The position numbers were made by a program, and so were the translations under genes. Under the pieces are notes generated by a model, which saw only the letters and a list, made by a program, of their open reading frames with translations, did not search any database and was not told the DNA's origin. From Polytrichum commune (lineage: Eukaryota; Streptophyta; Polytrichopsida; Polytrichales; Polytrichaceae), in NCBI GenBank assembly GCA_950295325.1, contig OX485806.1:23372001-23436000 (forward strand): a DNA stretch of 64,000 nt, written 5' to 3'. Numbering within the stretch: the first letter of the stretch is position 1; the number at the start of each line of letters is the position of its first letter. Below are positions 50,101 to 61,883 of this stretch, in pieces.

Positions 50101-52414
50101 TGAGATTTGTCGAAATCGTGTAAGGTTAGAATAATACTCAGATGGGTGACCGTACTGGCACTTGATTTCTTCTACACCTATCACCTATGGTTCACTCAAT
50201 CATAGTGGGGTTATACGAGTGAACCGTATATTTTCAACCAACCATCTGAGACCCCCGGGGATTGTCCTATCACTTATGGGAAAGATAAGTGTTGATTGTC
50301 TCCTCTGTGTTCGTTCACGATGTACACCTTCAAAAGGTGGCAGTTGTCTTCGAGACCCCTCCAATTCTCGTAATGCATGTTCGGACTTACACATAGTCTT
50401 AGGCCAACTCCAAAATAAGCAACACCACAATTTGCGCCAAGTGGCAACATCCGACACATCTTTTTTGTTTGTCTGTCTGTCTGTCTTTCTTTCATTCTTT
50501 CACTCATTTCGTAGCTCGATCAGTTCAATCATCGGCTATGCTAGCATGTCTCATCACAGCAAATAGCTAGTCCAAGCTTGAAATCGACAACATCGTGTAC
50601 ATTGTGACCAGACCGAGACGGTGCTGATGATCAGAATCTATGTGTGTGTGTGTGTGTGGCTATGTGCTCGCTCCATCAAGCAGGTGTGTATTACTTTGGA
50701 ATCGCGGAATGGTCCTCCAGCCCATTGCCCGACTACATACCCCCGCCCCCAGCACTCGGGAGGCTTCAGTACACTAGCGGCTCATCTTCCTCCGCAGTGT
50801 TAACCCCAAAGTTTCCCACCTTCCCAATAGTGAACGCCTCGACCGACCTCGCCAACGCGTTCCGGGACAGGCTCTTCGGCCTCACCAACTACTCTCTCCC
50901 TCAAAAAATGGACCGTGAGTTCGTCTTTGCAGCAAGTGTGGCCAGCATTGTATGCAAAGCTGAGGAGAATTGCACCGCGAAAACTGGGGCCACTATCAAC
51001 AACTTCACGTTCGACAACCCGGTGAATAGTTCCATTCTCGAGTCGTACTATTACGATATCAAGGGAGTTTACGGGACGGACTTCCCCACCCTCCCGCCGG
51101 CTATTGTAAATTTCACATCTAACGAAACGGTTGAGGCGTATAGGCTTACCGGCAACCGGGGAGCCAAAGTGGTGACACTCAAGTACAACGAAACCGTGCA
51201 GCTTGTGCTTCAAGACTTGAACGGGGCGATCTTGGAAGACCACCCATTCCACTTGCACGGACACAACTTCTATGTGGTGGGGAGAGGCTCCGGCGATTTC
51301 AATGGAAGCCACGACCCGGAGAGCTTCAATTTGGTGGACCCGCCGATGAGGAACACAGTCGTGCTTCCAAAGGCGGGGTGGGTTGCCATCCGGTTCATTG
51401 CAAACAATCCTGGTGAGTTTATCATTCGTATTGAATGCCGTCCCTGGTTTCATCCAGGTAACATGATTAGTATGGGACTGTGCTATCCCGGCCCTTTGTA
51501 CCTGTTCATTATAACACGTCACATTGTACACGGTCCCCCTACTCTTCCGGAGTGGTGGAGCACCAGCACCAGCACCAGCACCACCGTGTTGTCCGTTGTG
51601 TATAGAATGTTCGGTTCCATGCAAATGGGCTAGTGGAAGTTAACTAGATTTCACGTTATTTAGATGCTTTATATAGAGTTCTCATGCTAACTTCACTTGA
51701 CTTAGTCTCATTTACATGGAACCTTATATTATGCTACATCATGCATGCTTGAAGCTACATTCTAACAATAATGATCAAGAACTATTTCTCCCATAATAAA
51801 ATTTGTGGTGATCTAGAACATGTTTTCAGGTGTAAGGGAAAGCATGCTAAAACCAACATCCTAAATCCTGCACAACAAGTAACATATTGATTATGAGAAT
51901 GTCCACCTGCTTAACATCAAGTTCCTGTATGGTTTTGGGTCACTTACCACTAGAACTTTAAGCTCTTCTCATATAACTTTTACATACAGAATTCTATTAA
52001 GATATACTTCGGTGCATCGAAATCCCCTGTCAATTGCTCACAAGATTCATGAATCCGAAATAACACAAGTCGATTCATGATGTAGTTATGCTCAGCAGTT
52101 GAAGTTATGGTTTTAGCACCATTGCTCGGAAATCTTCAAGCAGCTTCACAAACTTGGAAGGCATCTCCCATAAGTTTGGCTGTCGCAGTAGACTAGCAGA
52201 ATGACCAGTTTTGGATTTGATTTACGGTTGATTAAAGTATGTGGTTGAAATGGAATTTGCAGGAGTGTGGTATTTCCATTGCCACATAGAGAGGCACGTA
52301 TCGTGGGGCATGATGATGGCCTTCATCACCGAGAATGGAAAGGGAGCTGCTGCAACATTGCCCGGCCCCAAGCATTCCATGCCAAAGTGCACCACAGTGT
52401 CAATCAAACACTAA
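47122..52414 (+). CDS. Laccase (multicopper oxidase, benzenediol:oxygen oxidoreductase)
   Basis: Secreted copper enzyme that oxidises phenolics such as monolignols while reducing O2 to water. Six exons: 47122-47423, 48424-48662, 48938-49069, 49365-49580, 50684-51412, 52263-52414. Junctions are GT-AG, phases agree, and the product is 589 residues, usual for plant laccases. Residues 1-30 form a signal peptide. Copper ligands are present in all four clusters: HWHG (H100, H102, split by intron 1), FWHAHAHW (H145, H147), HPFHLHGHN (H483, H486, H488) and HCHIERH (H545, C546, H547, H551). The site ten residues after the cysteine is Met556, where plant laccases usually have Leu. The WLRATVYGA and LRLINAALN signatures argue for laccase over ascorbate oxidase or SKU5-like proteins. 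The start is the first ATG in the frame, next to the signal peptide. Introns 1, 4 and 5 contain transposon-derived repeats. The subfamily cannot be assigned here. Confidence 0.95.
47470..47650 (+). repeat. Dispersed repeat F1, copy 4 (laccase intron 1)
   Basis: Shares AAAGACACATGCTTAA, GAGTGGATTACG, TTCAATAGTGAACACAAT and GACCTATGTA with the copies near 33600 and 63900. Confidence 0.6.
49807..50507 (+). mobile_element. 5S rRNA-derived SINE-like retroposon, copy B, split by a MITE (laccase intron 4)
   Basis: Outer flanks carry a 10-bp duplication, TTCGTAGCTC at 49797-49806 and 50508-50517. The body begins CAAGGG, is interrupted by the 246-bp MITE at 49813-50058, and resumes with TGGCTTGAACCCAAGG. 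The 5S-like domain follows (ATAATACTCAGATGGGTGACC split as AATACTCAG and ATGGGTGACC, near 50131-50154). The remaining ~350 bp align with copy A throughout (CACCTATGGTTCACTCAATC, CCTTCAAAAGGTGGCAG, AAGTGGCAACATC), ending in a TCTG/CTTT-rich tail. It lies in the sense direction of the laccase gene. Confidence 0.78.
49813..50058. mobile_element. Mutator-like MITE inserted in the 5S-derived retroposon
   Basis: Inverted ends of about 32 bp start GGCTGGGGATTCGTGGCACT at the left and, as complement, GGCCGGGGATTCGTGGCACT at the right. A 9-bp duplication with one mismatch flanks it (CTCCAAGGG and CTCAAAGGG), the size usual for Mutator-type elements. The 246 bp are non-coding. Confidence 0.8.
50638..50658. 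repeat. (TG)n tract before laccase exon 5
   Basis: About ten TG units end 25 bp upstream of the exon 5 acceptor, in the place of a normal pyrimidine tract. Confidence 0.85.
51838..52095 (+). repeat. Dispersed repeat F2, copy in laccase intron 5
   Basis: Homologous to 32080-32345 over its length and in the same orientation on the window. There it is antisense to URB1, here it is sense to the laccase. Confidence 0.7.
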
Positions 52415-54298
52415 GTTAATCGAAGGCATCCAGGCTCGGGTTTTAATTGCTCAGGTCAGAGTGCCTGCATGCGCACTCGTAGCAGATTACCCTAGAGGGC
52501 ACCCCAATTTCATCTTCACTACCAGTGCCAGAATGTAATTTTCCACCAGATATTTAAGAGGGTCCCAGCCAATGTACGAACGGCACGTGGAAAGCTGACA
52601 GGAGGGTCGATTTATTTCCCATCAGAATAGAGAGCCCTCTAACTTACAGTGCAGGCTGATCGATTCATGCCCGGACTCCCCAAGATCAATTGACAGGCTA
52701 ATCGCTCATGTCAACTTTAATGTCAAGAATCCATAAAGCTGAAACAGGTAGGCTAGATGAAACAAATGGGTATTAATTTGACACCTGGACAGGCGCATTG
52801 CCTTCCACATTCTACACAGAACGTGATGAAGCAGTCAAGAACTATTTGTAGATGATTTTTTTGGTACCCAGTACCATTCATTTGGAGGCGGCAATATTGC
52901 CTCTTTCAAGATCATACTGAACTTCCCCATTGTGTTTTGATGCTCAGTTTCTTGAAGTCAGTGCAGTCCACAGTGAACTATCTTACCGATTTTGGTCCTT
53001 TTGGTGATGATGTAAAGTCAAGTTTGAACCAAAACAATCGTGCGATTTTTTGTACTGATTATAAACGTGAGATGATAGACCATATAAGAACACTGATACA
53101 AATTTGATTCCATCACATCAAAATACACCATTGGATCAAAATACCACTTTTTTTTTTGGTAAATCAAAAAAGGAAAATTGTTGAATGGATCATTAGTTAT
53201 ATGTCGGGTTAATTAGCTCAGCAAAGATATTAAACCATAATAAAAGGATATGAAATGATTCTAGCTCAACATTAAACACTGGCCACCTGCATTTTGAGAT
53301 GATGGCTCACAAATCACACCTTACATCATCGACCTACAAGTTTAGCAGTTCCGATGCAAAATGAGGAAACGGTTGACCTCAGTGCCAAATTTTGAGTGAC
53401 CTGAAAAGGTTGGCATGAGCTCCAACTTCTCAGTGTCAGATGTTGAGTGTAAGATTCTATCTAGTGCTCCACAGCAGGGCTCGGCGCGGGGAGAACCGGT
53501 GGTTAGTTACAGATGAACCGGTTGATGAGTTTGAAAAATAACTGGTTGAAGTTCGAGACTTCAGGAGAATTACCCATCATTTTAGAGGAATCTATAGAAG
53601 AGTATACCTCAACTGAATAAAGAAAAATCAGAAGACGTCAACATGTAACCGGCTGGATTTAGGATCACTAGCTAGGATCTTGACTGTCTATGCCCAAAAA
53701 CTTACTCCCGGGCACTGCTCCACAGGCCTGTGGTTTGGGATTTCTCCCAAAAATCACCGCTTTACACAAGGATTGAATATTTGGAAGAGAGAGTTCATGA
53801 ATCATGAGGTGTGGGAAAAAAATCCCAGAATTGGTCAACATCCTTCGTCCCGCTGATAGCTTCCACATCTTTCTGTCCTCCCAGCGGTGGCACCTTTTGG
53901 ATACCAAAAGGATTCGAGAACGAGTTCTTTCACCCCTAAAAGCCGGGGGGGTTTTAGCTTGAATCAAAGATGTACAGTACTATAAAGTACGAATTAGAAA
54001 CTTTATTGTGTGTTGACAAACGAGAGAAAGTTTCAGGGAGTTAAATCTAAGATCAGATCTGGCACAGTTGAAATATGGATCTTTATCCTTGGTCTCCACT
54101 GAATCATTTCACGAGCATTTTCCTTCGGAAAATACTAAAAATTCCAAGATGTATTAAAAGTACTTGATTTCTAATATGCTCGACTAAAAATATGAGTTGC
54201 ATAATTTGGTGGGAAAATTCAAAAACATTCATGTCGTCGACATTGTTACTTTTCCGAAATAGCTAATTTTGCAACAAAGAAAAAACTAAGGGTTCGAC
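52415..54298. other. Laccase 3' flank and repeat-derived DNA
   Basis: The proximal part should contain the laccase 3' untranslated region, though no clear polyadenylation signal was picked out. A copy of repeat R3 lies at about 53490-53735. No other gene is recognised. Confidence 0.5.
53490..53735 (+). repeat. Dispersed repeat R3, copy 1
   Basis: Shares GATGAACCGGTTGATGAGTT, GAATTACCCATCATTTTA, ATATACCTCAA-like, GTCAACATGTAACCGG and GGATCTTGAC...TATGCCCAAAAACTT blocks with 60525-60745 and 61752-62632. One copy has a TATATATATA tract before TGCCC, which recalls a promoter or LTR fragment. The family is unknown. Confidence 0.7.
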
Positions 54299-55405
54299 CA
54301 GGGCATAAAATTGACACCCTGGGGGGTGTATTTTGCTTCCTAGAGTGTCCTAGGACACCCAAATCTCAAGCAGGGTGTCCCCGAGGACACCCAAAAATCC
54401 TACAAGGGTGTCCTTTTTACACCCAAAAAAATTTCAGGGTGTCCCCTGTACTTGTAGGGCCTATCAGCGGATACCAAATTTGTGGCACAATTTTTGGACA
54501 TTTCTAGAGGTGGTGAGATCCATTTTCAAGACTCTACAGGAGTGGTGCATTCACATATATTGCATTATGCACCATTGCCTCATGCAATTGAGTTTGGTGG
54601 TGATGGTACCCTCCATGGGTGCAAGGTGATTGCACAGGCCTATGTGGTTAAGGTGATAGAATCATTGCAACAACGATTTCCTGATTTGAAGCTCTTCAAT
54701 GCAGCTAAGCTATTTAGCCCTGTCTGTTTTTCAACAGACCTGACACTTCTTCATCGAAATGCTCGTTTATGGCTTCAGAGTTTCATTGACCACTTCTGCA
54801 CTAATGGAGGGAATCTTTTTGATGAGCGTGGTTTAAAATCAGAGCTTCGAGGTTTTTTGGATACACTTCATATTTCATGTGGTGGTCTTAAAATGCACCA
54901 AGCTTGGATGGTTTATTCTTCCAATTTGGACTATGTTGGAAGATATCCTCATATGACAAAGTTGTGGCAAGTTGTTCTTGTAATTCCTGCTAGTACAGCT
55001 TCTTGTGAGAGAGGATTTTCTACTCAAAATCATATTAAATCTACTTTACGGTGTAGTTTGGTATTAGAGACTTTGGAAGCACAAATGAGAGTTGCAATGG
55101 CAAAAATCCCCATAGAGGCCATTGACTTTGAACAAGTATGGGTAAAGTGGTGTGCTATGAAAGGCCGCCGCTTGTAGGTTTGATTTGCATTGCAAGTTAT
55201 GATATGTAGTGATTTTTTTGATTTTTAATTGAAATTTTGAAATGATATTATATATTTTTCAAAATTGTACCTATTTTGACAAAAAAAAATTTAAGAGAAA
55301 TTTATGAGGACACCCAAAAATTGGAGCAGGGTGTCCTTGGGACACCCAAAATTTGGGACAGGGTGTCCCCTGGAAATTTGGCTAGGGTGTCAAATTTATG
55401 GCCTG
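54299..55405 (+). mobile_element. hAT-superfamily transposon, copy 2 (236-bp internal deletion)
   Basis: It has the same ends and subterminal GGGTGTCC motifs as copy 1, with its own 8-bp duplication (GGTTCGAC and GGTTCAAC, one mismatch). It is 1107 bp long and over 99% identical to copy 1 where they align, apart from loss of the bases matching 37732-37967 or the equivalent. The deletion ends share GCG, typical of microhomology-mediated repair. Confidence 0.92.
54482..55177 (+). pseudogene. hAT transposase C-terminal fragment (231-codon frame)
   Basis: This equals the last 231 codons of the frame in copy 1, with one visible replacement (VVIVIP to VVLVIP). The deletion removes the helical segment and joins the frame to subterminal sequence. 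There is no in-frame ATG before KMHQAWM, so the intact open frame is better explained by recent origin than by selection. Confidence 0.8.
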
Positions 55406-58400
55406 GGTTCAACCACTTCAAGATCCATATCTTAGACTCATTGATCTAAAATTTCAATCAGTTTGCTCTAGATGATGCAAGAAAAAACATGAAAACAAGA
55501 AACAAAGTTCTTTTGCCTTGAGAAAACATATCTTTGAAAAACACTCGCAACCACTTTTTTGGTTTCTTAGGCATGCAGGAGTTAAGGCTAGAGCTGCTCA
55601 GCTTCATACTAGGAAAAATGGTTCGCGATTTGTGGGCTGACCAACACAATTAATTTCTGGCAATCATGAGTATCACTTGCAAGCTCAACATTGACAGTAG
55701 TACTAGGGATTATGATGAGCATGTTGAACCATTCTTGACTCTTGCAAACTTCTATTGCAACCAGTCTCCGGGGAGAATTTTGGGCATAATCGGTCAAGAT
55801 CCTAGCATTCCGGAGTCGAAGGGGTTACATGTTGACATCTTTCGGTTTTTCTTTGTTTCAATTGAGGTATATTCTACAGATTCCCCTAAAATGATTGGTA
55901 AACTTCCTCAAAGTCTTGAAATTCAAATGGTCTTTTTCTCAACCCGACCGGTTCATCTGTAACTAGTGACTGGTTCTCCGTGTTCATTGCTTGCAACTCA
56001 TGAGGTCCAATGAAGCTTCCATTGGGGTTGCGTAAGTTAGTGGCTTTCAATTCCCCTACGAAGGAAGATATGCCTAAGGTCATCGCTAGAAGTTGCAGGC
56101 CTTTCAAGGTGTCTTCAGGGCTAGTGCTCAAAGAATGCTCAATGGGTCCCTTCCAATGTTGGACCGTAATCTAGTTGAATGAATGGTATCAACAAGCACC
56201 ATCAATTTTGGTATCAAAGAACTTAACTATGGGTATCAAAAATTGGAGTATCAGTCAAATGTTGATATTTGGAGGGTATGTCAAAGTGAGAGAATCATCT
56301 TTGTATATCGAGTTATTATTTGGGTCAATATTGTTCTAAACCATATTGTTACTAGGACAATTTTGCCTAGGTATGAAGGTTCTTGCGTGGTATATAGACC
56401 ATTATGATAGTAAAACAAAAAATAACCATTAAATACCTTAATGGCATAAAAAATGTGAAATCTTCATCATAGATACCCGGATGATAAAAATACAAAATGA
56501 TACCAGTCCAACACTGGTCCCTTCCCTGCCCCTTAGCTACACCATTATAATTGGCCAAAACCCCCTCCAACTCAATACCATCTTTGGTGGCATGATATGC
56601 TTGTCTATACTCTTTAGCTTAAATGTGACAATGTGTGGAATAAAGTGGTGCCTTCATTTGGAGAGTTAAATCCATCACTAAAATTGATGACAAATGTCGC
56701 ACATATACTCTCAATATCTTTGAAAAAAATTCTCCTTGATTTTGAAATTCTAGACTTGTGAGGAGAGCCTAGGGTTTCTGTATTGGTATTGTGAATTCTA
56801 TGAATACTTAGGCCAATAAGATTTAAGACCTTAGAGACCCTTGATTGGCACCATGGGATCTTTTTTAGGAAAAACCCCTCCTCACTTAGCAAATATGCTA
56901 GAATTTGGCTAAGTTATGTTGCGGACCATTTAGATTTAAAAATAAATAAACCTTGCCTTCAACAATATTAGGTGGGAGTTCATGAAGGTGATGCGAACTA
57001 TGTATCAAGGTCTCCTTGACTACGCTAGAATTGCATGGGAGTGAGTCATTAAGGCTGAGGAGAAGGCTTCCATCTACAACGATGTCATTGACAATTTTAG
57101 CATGTTTTTGGGGGCCAACAACAACATGTAACTTAGATCAAACTCTAGAACTCTTTGGCACCTTAAAATGCACGATGTTGGCTTTGTTGATAATGCTTCA
57201 AAGTATCACCCTTCATCAGGTTGTTTGGTTCCACCATATGCATCCAAGAGAGTTGCCCCACTCTCTTTCTTGGGTCCCAGTGGCCTTGTATTTTTTTTGG
57301 GCAATGAAAGCAAAATGGTTTTATTTGTTGGAAACTAATGTTCAAAAGGAAAATTTGCGAGTGGTTATTGACAGAAGTTGAGTTTATCTATCATAAGTCC
57401 ACATTTATTTCTTGTTATGGGGCTATTCTATCGTTTCCATTGGCCTTCCAAACACAAAACTTTACCAAGTGATACATTCAAATGCTTATTGTTGTAATGA
57501 TGCAGAACAAGCAACACTTTGATTTGCATTATTCAACGTTCTTGTGAATTTTAAGTGCAATATTAAAGAAGCACCAAGGCGACAATTCCTATAATGAAAA
57601 TGTAGAGGCACCCATGACATCAAATGCTATGAAGTTGTTGAGAATTTTTCATTTGAACCAATGGACATTGTTCTCGATCCTTGGAATAATATAGTATAAG
57701 TGTTGATTCATGAAGTAAAAGGACTACCATGTGATCACACTACCCACAAATCACAACAAGCCACAATTCATGATGGTTGCACTCATCTAACCGACATGTT
57801 ACAAAAGTTCAAACGTAGCAATCATTTTTTTGTTGCACTTTGTGTCATTATAAGCTTAGCCTCCATGACATACTTCCATTGGGTGGCAAAGTCTTCAGGC
57901 CATAAAATAACTTAAAATTCTACTTTGGTGATGACCTTTGCAAAGTCCATTGGCCTGATATCTTAAAAAGTTTCCGAGTTTTGAACTTCTCTCTTCAATT
58001 CAAGCTTTGCTAGTGACCTCCCCATAACATTAGGGGTTGATGTAGTCTAGCATTCTTTGTTTTTATTTTACTCTATGTCATTATATCTTTTATGAGGTAT
58101 TTCCATTGGAAGGCATATTAGCCTGTAGGCTATAAAAATGACATAAAGTCTTCTAAATGATCTTTGCAAAGAGCATCCGGTGTCTCAAGAAGTTTTCAAG
58201 TTTTTAACTTCCATATTCAAATCAAACTTTGGATCATGGCATTCACGTAGCAACACTCCTTGGGGGTCGACTCTTCATACCATGTATGATCTAATGTGAT
58301 TTTAAGAAGCGATTACATTCGAGGCATTAGGGTACAGAATTTACATAAGCGAGAGATATTATTTTTCTCAAGTGTGTACATTTGGAAATGTTATTAAATT

Positions 58401-58885
58401 TTGTGGAGTAAAGGTAGATGTACAAAAGGGTGCCCCATGGTATAGAGAAGAAACAAATTGACAATATATGTGCTAGATTCATCTAGTATACGTTTTCATT
58501 CATCGTTGTCGTATGATAATGGTCCCCAATGACTTGTACATGTAATAAAGGCCTTTTTATTTCAAGAATTTTTTTTGGTGTGTGCATAGCTCTCACTCAG
58601 AAAACCTCAATTGATGAGATTATTGTACCAGGTGCGCCTCTAGGAATGTGTTACTTAATAGACGCCTAAAACTGATAGTATGATATTATCCATATTTCCT
58701 CTCTATTAAGCTCTATACGCTTTGTGATGAGCTTCACAAAACGGAATATGCTTTCGTTTCTAGGCTTTGGGCAACCATTCCTGATAGGGAACCTTTTTTT
58801 TATTTGATTTTTTGCACAAACGTCCAAAATAGCCTTTACATGATGTATTTCCACATTCCTATCATCGTAGATGGTGCAATTTCAG
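55406..58885. other. Repeat-derived intergenic region
   Basis: Short open frames only. A segment at 57205-57315 is related to 940-1075. Nothing else was recognised. Confidence 0.5.
57205..57315 (+). repeat. Dispersed repeat fragment, related to 940-1075
   Basis: Shares GTTTGGTTCCACCATATGCA, AGAGTTGCC, GTGGCCTTGT and GGCAATGAAA blocks with the copy near the left edge of the window, in the same order. Confidence 0.45.
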
Positions 58886-59069
58886 CCTAACTCAAACTCA
58901 TAGAGTTTTTTAGCCCAATGAACCTAGATTACCTAATCCGGAGATAGTGGAGGCATTTTTCACATTGAATTGAAAAGCCTAACTCAAACTCATAGAGTTT
59001 TTTAGCCCAATGAACCTAGATTACCTAATCTGGAGATAGTGGAGGCATTTTTCACATTGAATTGAAAAG
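58886..59069 (+). repeat. Tandem duplication, two 92-bp units
   Basis: The units at 58886-58977 and 58978-59069 differ at one visible position (CCGGAG against CTGGAG), so the duplication is recent. No coding sequence is involved. Confidence 0.95.
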
Positions 59070-61883
59070 CTTAGTAAAAATACACAAGCCCATTTTCTAG
59101 CATGCCATTGGTACATATGCATTTTTTTTTATTCTTTAAAATTCTTGTATATCGTAAGCAAGCTACTAACCGTGCACATTTGACTTTGATGTTTTATTTT
59201 TTGAGGTGGGTAGCAAAATTTTCCAAATTTGGTATTTGAATTAAATTAATGACTCACTTAATATTAGTGTTGAAAAGTAAAATGGAAATTTTTATTGAAA
59301 AATCATGGCCTTTTCATAGTTCTTTATACAACTGTATTGGGCATTGGAAATTAACTGCCTTAACCACTAACCGTGCACTATCAATGTTCATTCAACTTTT
59401 GCTACATGCGTTACAAAAGAAGCTCTCTTTCTGGCAAACACGACTGTTGGACGTTGTTGGCTTTTAAGCCTCATTTCTTGTTTTTTCTCAACCTTATTAT
59501 CTGTTGGGCATTCTTGTTTTTCTTTCTTCTTCAGTTCTGCTACCTTCTCCTTTTCAAGCTGCTTCCGGATTTTTTCATCATTCTTCGCTCCACCTGCATG
59601 AGTGATTTTGAGCTTCATCAGGCTTACAAAGATTTACTCTAGTGTGCTACTCCATTGACCAATTTTATGCAGTAAGATATTGTTGTAAACCATCTACCTC
59701 TGTATGTTTCCACTGGCATTTTAACTTCCTTCAAACAAGCAGATTATCCCGATGATATATTCAAAGCAAAGCTCATACACATGCAGTATCACAAGATACA
59801 TTGTCAAAGAACAAAACAACAATAGAGGAGACGAACGGTGAACAGTAGAGTAGTGAACGGTGAAGTGCACAGTAAAGTGCACGGTTAGTGGTTGTGAGTG
59901 GTAAGTGGCCTATGTACGATATAGGGGTTTCATTTCATAGTCACCCACGCATATCAGTTAGGTTTCCAATGAAGAGTCCACCCCAGGAACAACACTAAAT
60001 AACCTTTACCAACCGCTCTCATGTACTAACACAGATGAACCCCATTTGTGTGACACACTTATGGAATGATAATTGCTTATTACTCCCTACCCCTATGCAC
60101 GATAACGTAATGTTATGCATTATTATACATGTTATTATGTTCATGAAGTTTCCTTGGCTAGCATGTTGTATTCTACATACTCACGTCATTCAATATTGTT
60201 GAATGTATAAACTATGAACATTTAATTGGGTATTAAAATTGGGTCAAACTGGAAACTACTAAGACTTTTTGAGATTGATGTGGATGACATTATGTGCACA
60301 AAACAGTGCATTATATATATGACAACAGCCTCCTTGATAATCAAAGACAAATGAAATCTATAGTTTAATTTTCGGATGTTTTAATGCTTTGGGGTGTGTG
60401 TTTGGACACTTGCGAGCAGCTTGTTCATTGAAATACAAATCTATATCAATCCACCAAGTTTTTTCAAGTCCACGGTGACAAGAAAGTCATTTGTTGTGAA
60501 GTATACCTTACATCACAATGACTGCGGAGAAGTGACTGCTAGTTATGGATGAACCAGTTGAGTTTGCGAAGTGATGTTGCAGTTCAAGACTTCAGATAGT
60601 TTATTTTAAGAGGAATCTGTAGAATATACCTCTAATTAATTAAAGAAAAACAGGAGTTGTCAACATGTATTTAGTTGGACTTGGAAACACTGGGGTCTTG
60701 ACCGATTATGCCCACAATTCTTCCTGGGCACTGTTGCATGACTTAATCTTGCTTTCACAAGCAACATATTAAAGCTCAAGAATACTGGATTTGGGGCCAA
60801 TGTGGGTGAAGCTATGTGCAGAAAACAGTGTTGTAAGCTAGTATAGTGCTCCCCAAATTCAAAGACGAAGAAGACTCATGAAGTTTTTGTTCGTTTGGCT
60901 GTTGAAGTTCCGGAGTTGAAATACAAATCATTTCCTCGTGCATGTGTCAATGCCACTGTTTTATTTTTTGGGGCTTCATGACATCAAATTGCACTAAATT
61001 AGTAAGCTGACTTTTTCCTCCTCAAGAACAAAAAGTTGAAAAGTGGATCCAATCAACCAACGAAACAACGTGGTTTGGAGGGTCAGTGTCGACCCCGCAT
61101 CAAATGTTATGTACGCAACCTCTGTTGTCACCTAGAACACATCAACCATGATAGCTCCTTGCATGTCTATTACACAGGAAACATTACATCCTCTCGCCAA
61201 CTTTACATTTGGATACAACAAACACAAAGCCAAACCACATTCTTTATTCTCATCTAACACTACCCATCTCCTTGGCCGCGTTATGTGGCACCAGGCAATG
61301 AGTGAGCACAATTCTCCTTTAATTCCAAGATTCCCCAATTATGAGCAATACTGAAGCTGTGAAGCTTTCGACACGCAACTACACATTCATAGTTTCTTTG
61401 ATTGTAACCTCTTTCTTTGAAACGAGACCATCGTCTAGCTACTTCATACGATTACGTTGTGTAGCCAACATGCAAGTATTTATCCAAAAACACAAACAAA
61501 AACAAAAAACAAAAAGCACAACCCTAGTCAATGCACATGAGCTTTTCCTGAGTCCACGGTGCCATGAAAGTCACCCATTTCAAAGTCCAAACGAGGGAGG
61601 TTAGATAACCAACACCCAACCTTGCTTAGCAGATTCAGGACAGTAGAGTACAAAATGCCGCATCCGAAGGACGTGGAATTCCAAAACTGCGATAAACATT
61701 CAGCTTTCCACGGGTCTCCAAACTTGCTTGTGAGCCCCTGCCAAAAGGCTCCCAGATGAACCAGTTGAGTTTGAGAAATAACCGGCTGAAGTTGGAGACT
61801 TCGGGAGAATTACCCATCATTTTATACCAATCTATGGTAGAATATACCTCAAATGAAGAAAGCAAAACCAGAAGATGTCAACA
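59070..61883. other. Intergenic region, no confident gene
   Basis: A lysine- and glutamate-rich minus-strand frame lies at 59388-59618. Its core (KIRKQLEKEKVAELKKKEKQ) follows an acceptor-like CATGCAG and could be a gene fragment or a chance frame. R3 copy 2 is at 60525-60745 and R3 copy 3 starts at 61752. Nothing else was recognised. Confidence 0.4.
60525..60745 (+). repeat. Dispersed repeat R3, copy 2
   Basis: Diverged copy with GGATGAACCAGTTGAGTTTG, AGAGGAATCTGTAGAATATA, GTCAACATGTATTTAG and GGTCTTGACCGATTATGCCC blocks. Confidence 0.6.

Noticed and set aside
50800-51624. 274-codon minus-strand frame
   Set aside because: It is antisense to laccase exon 5, which has the copper ligands in frame on the plus strand. 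The frame follows from the exon's base composition.
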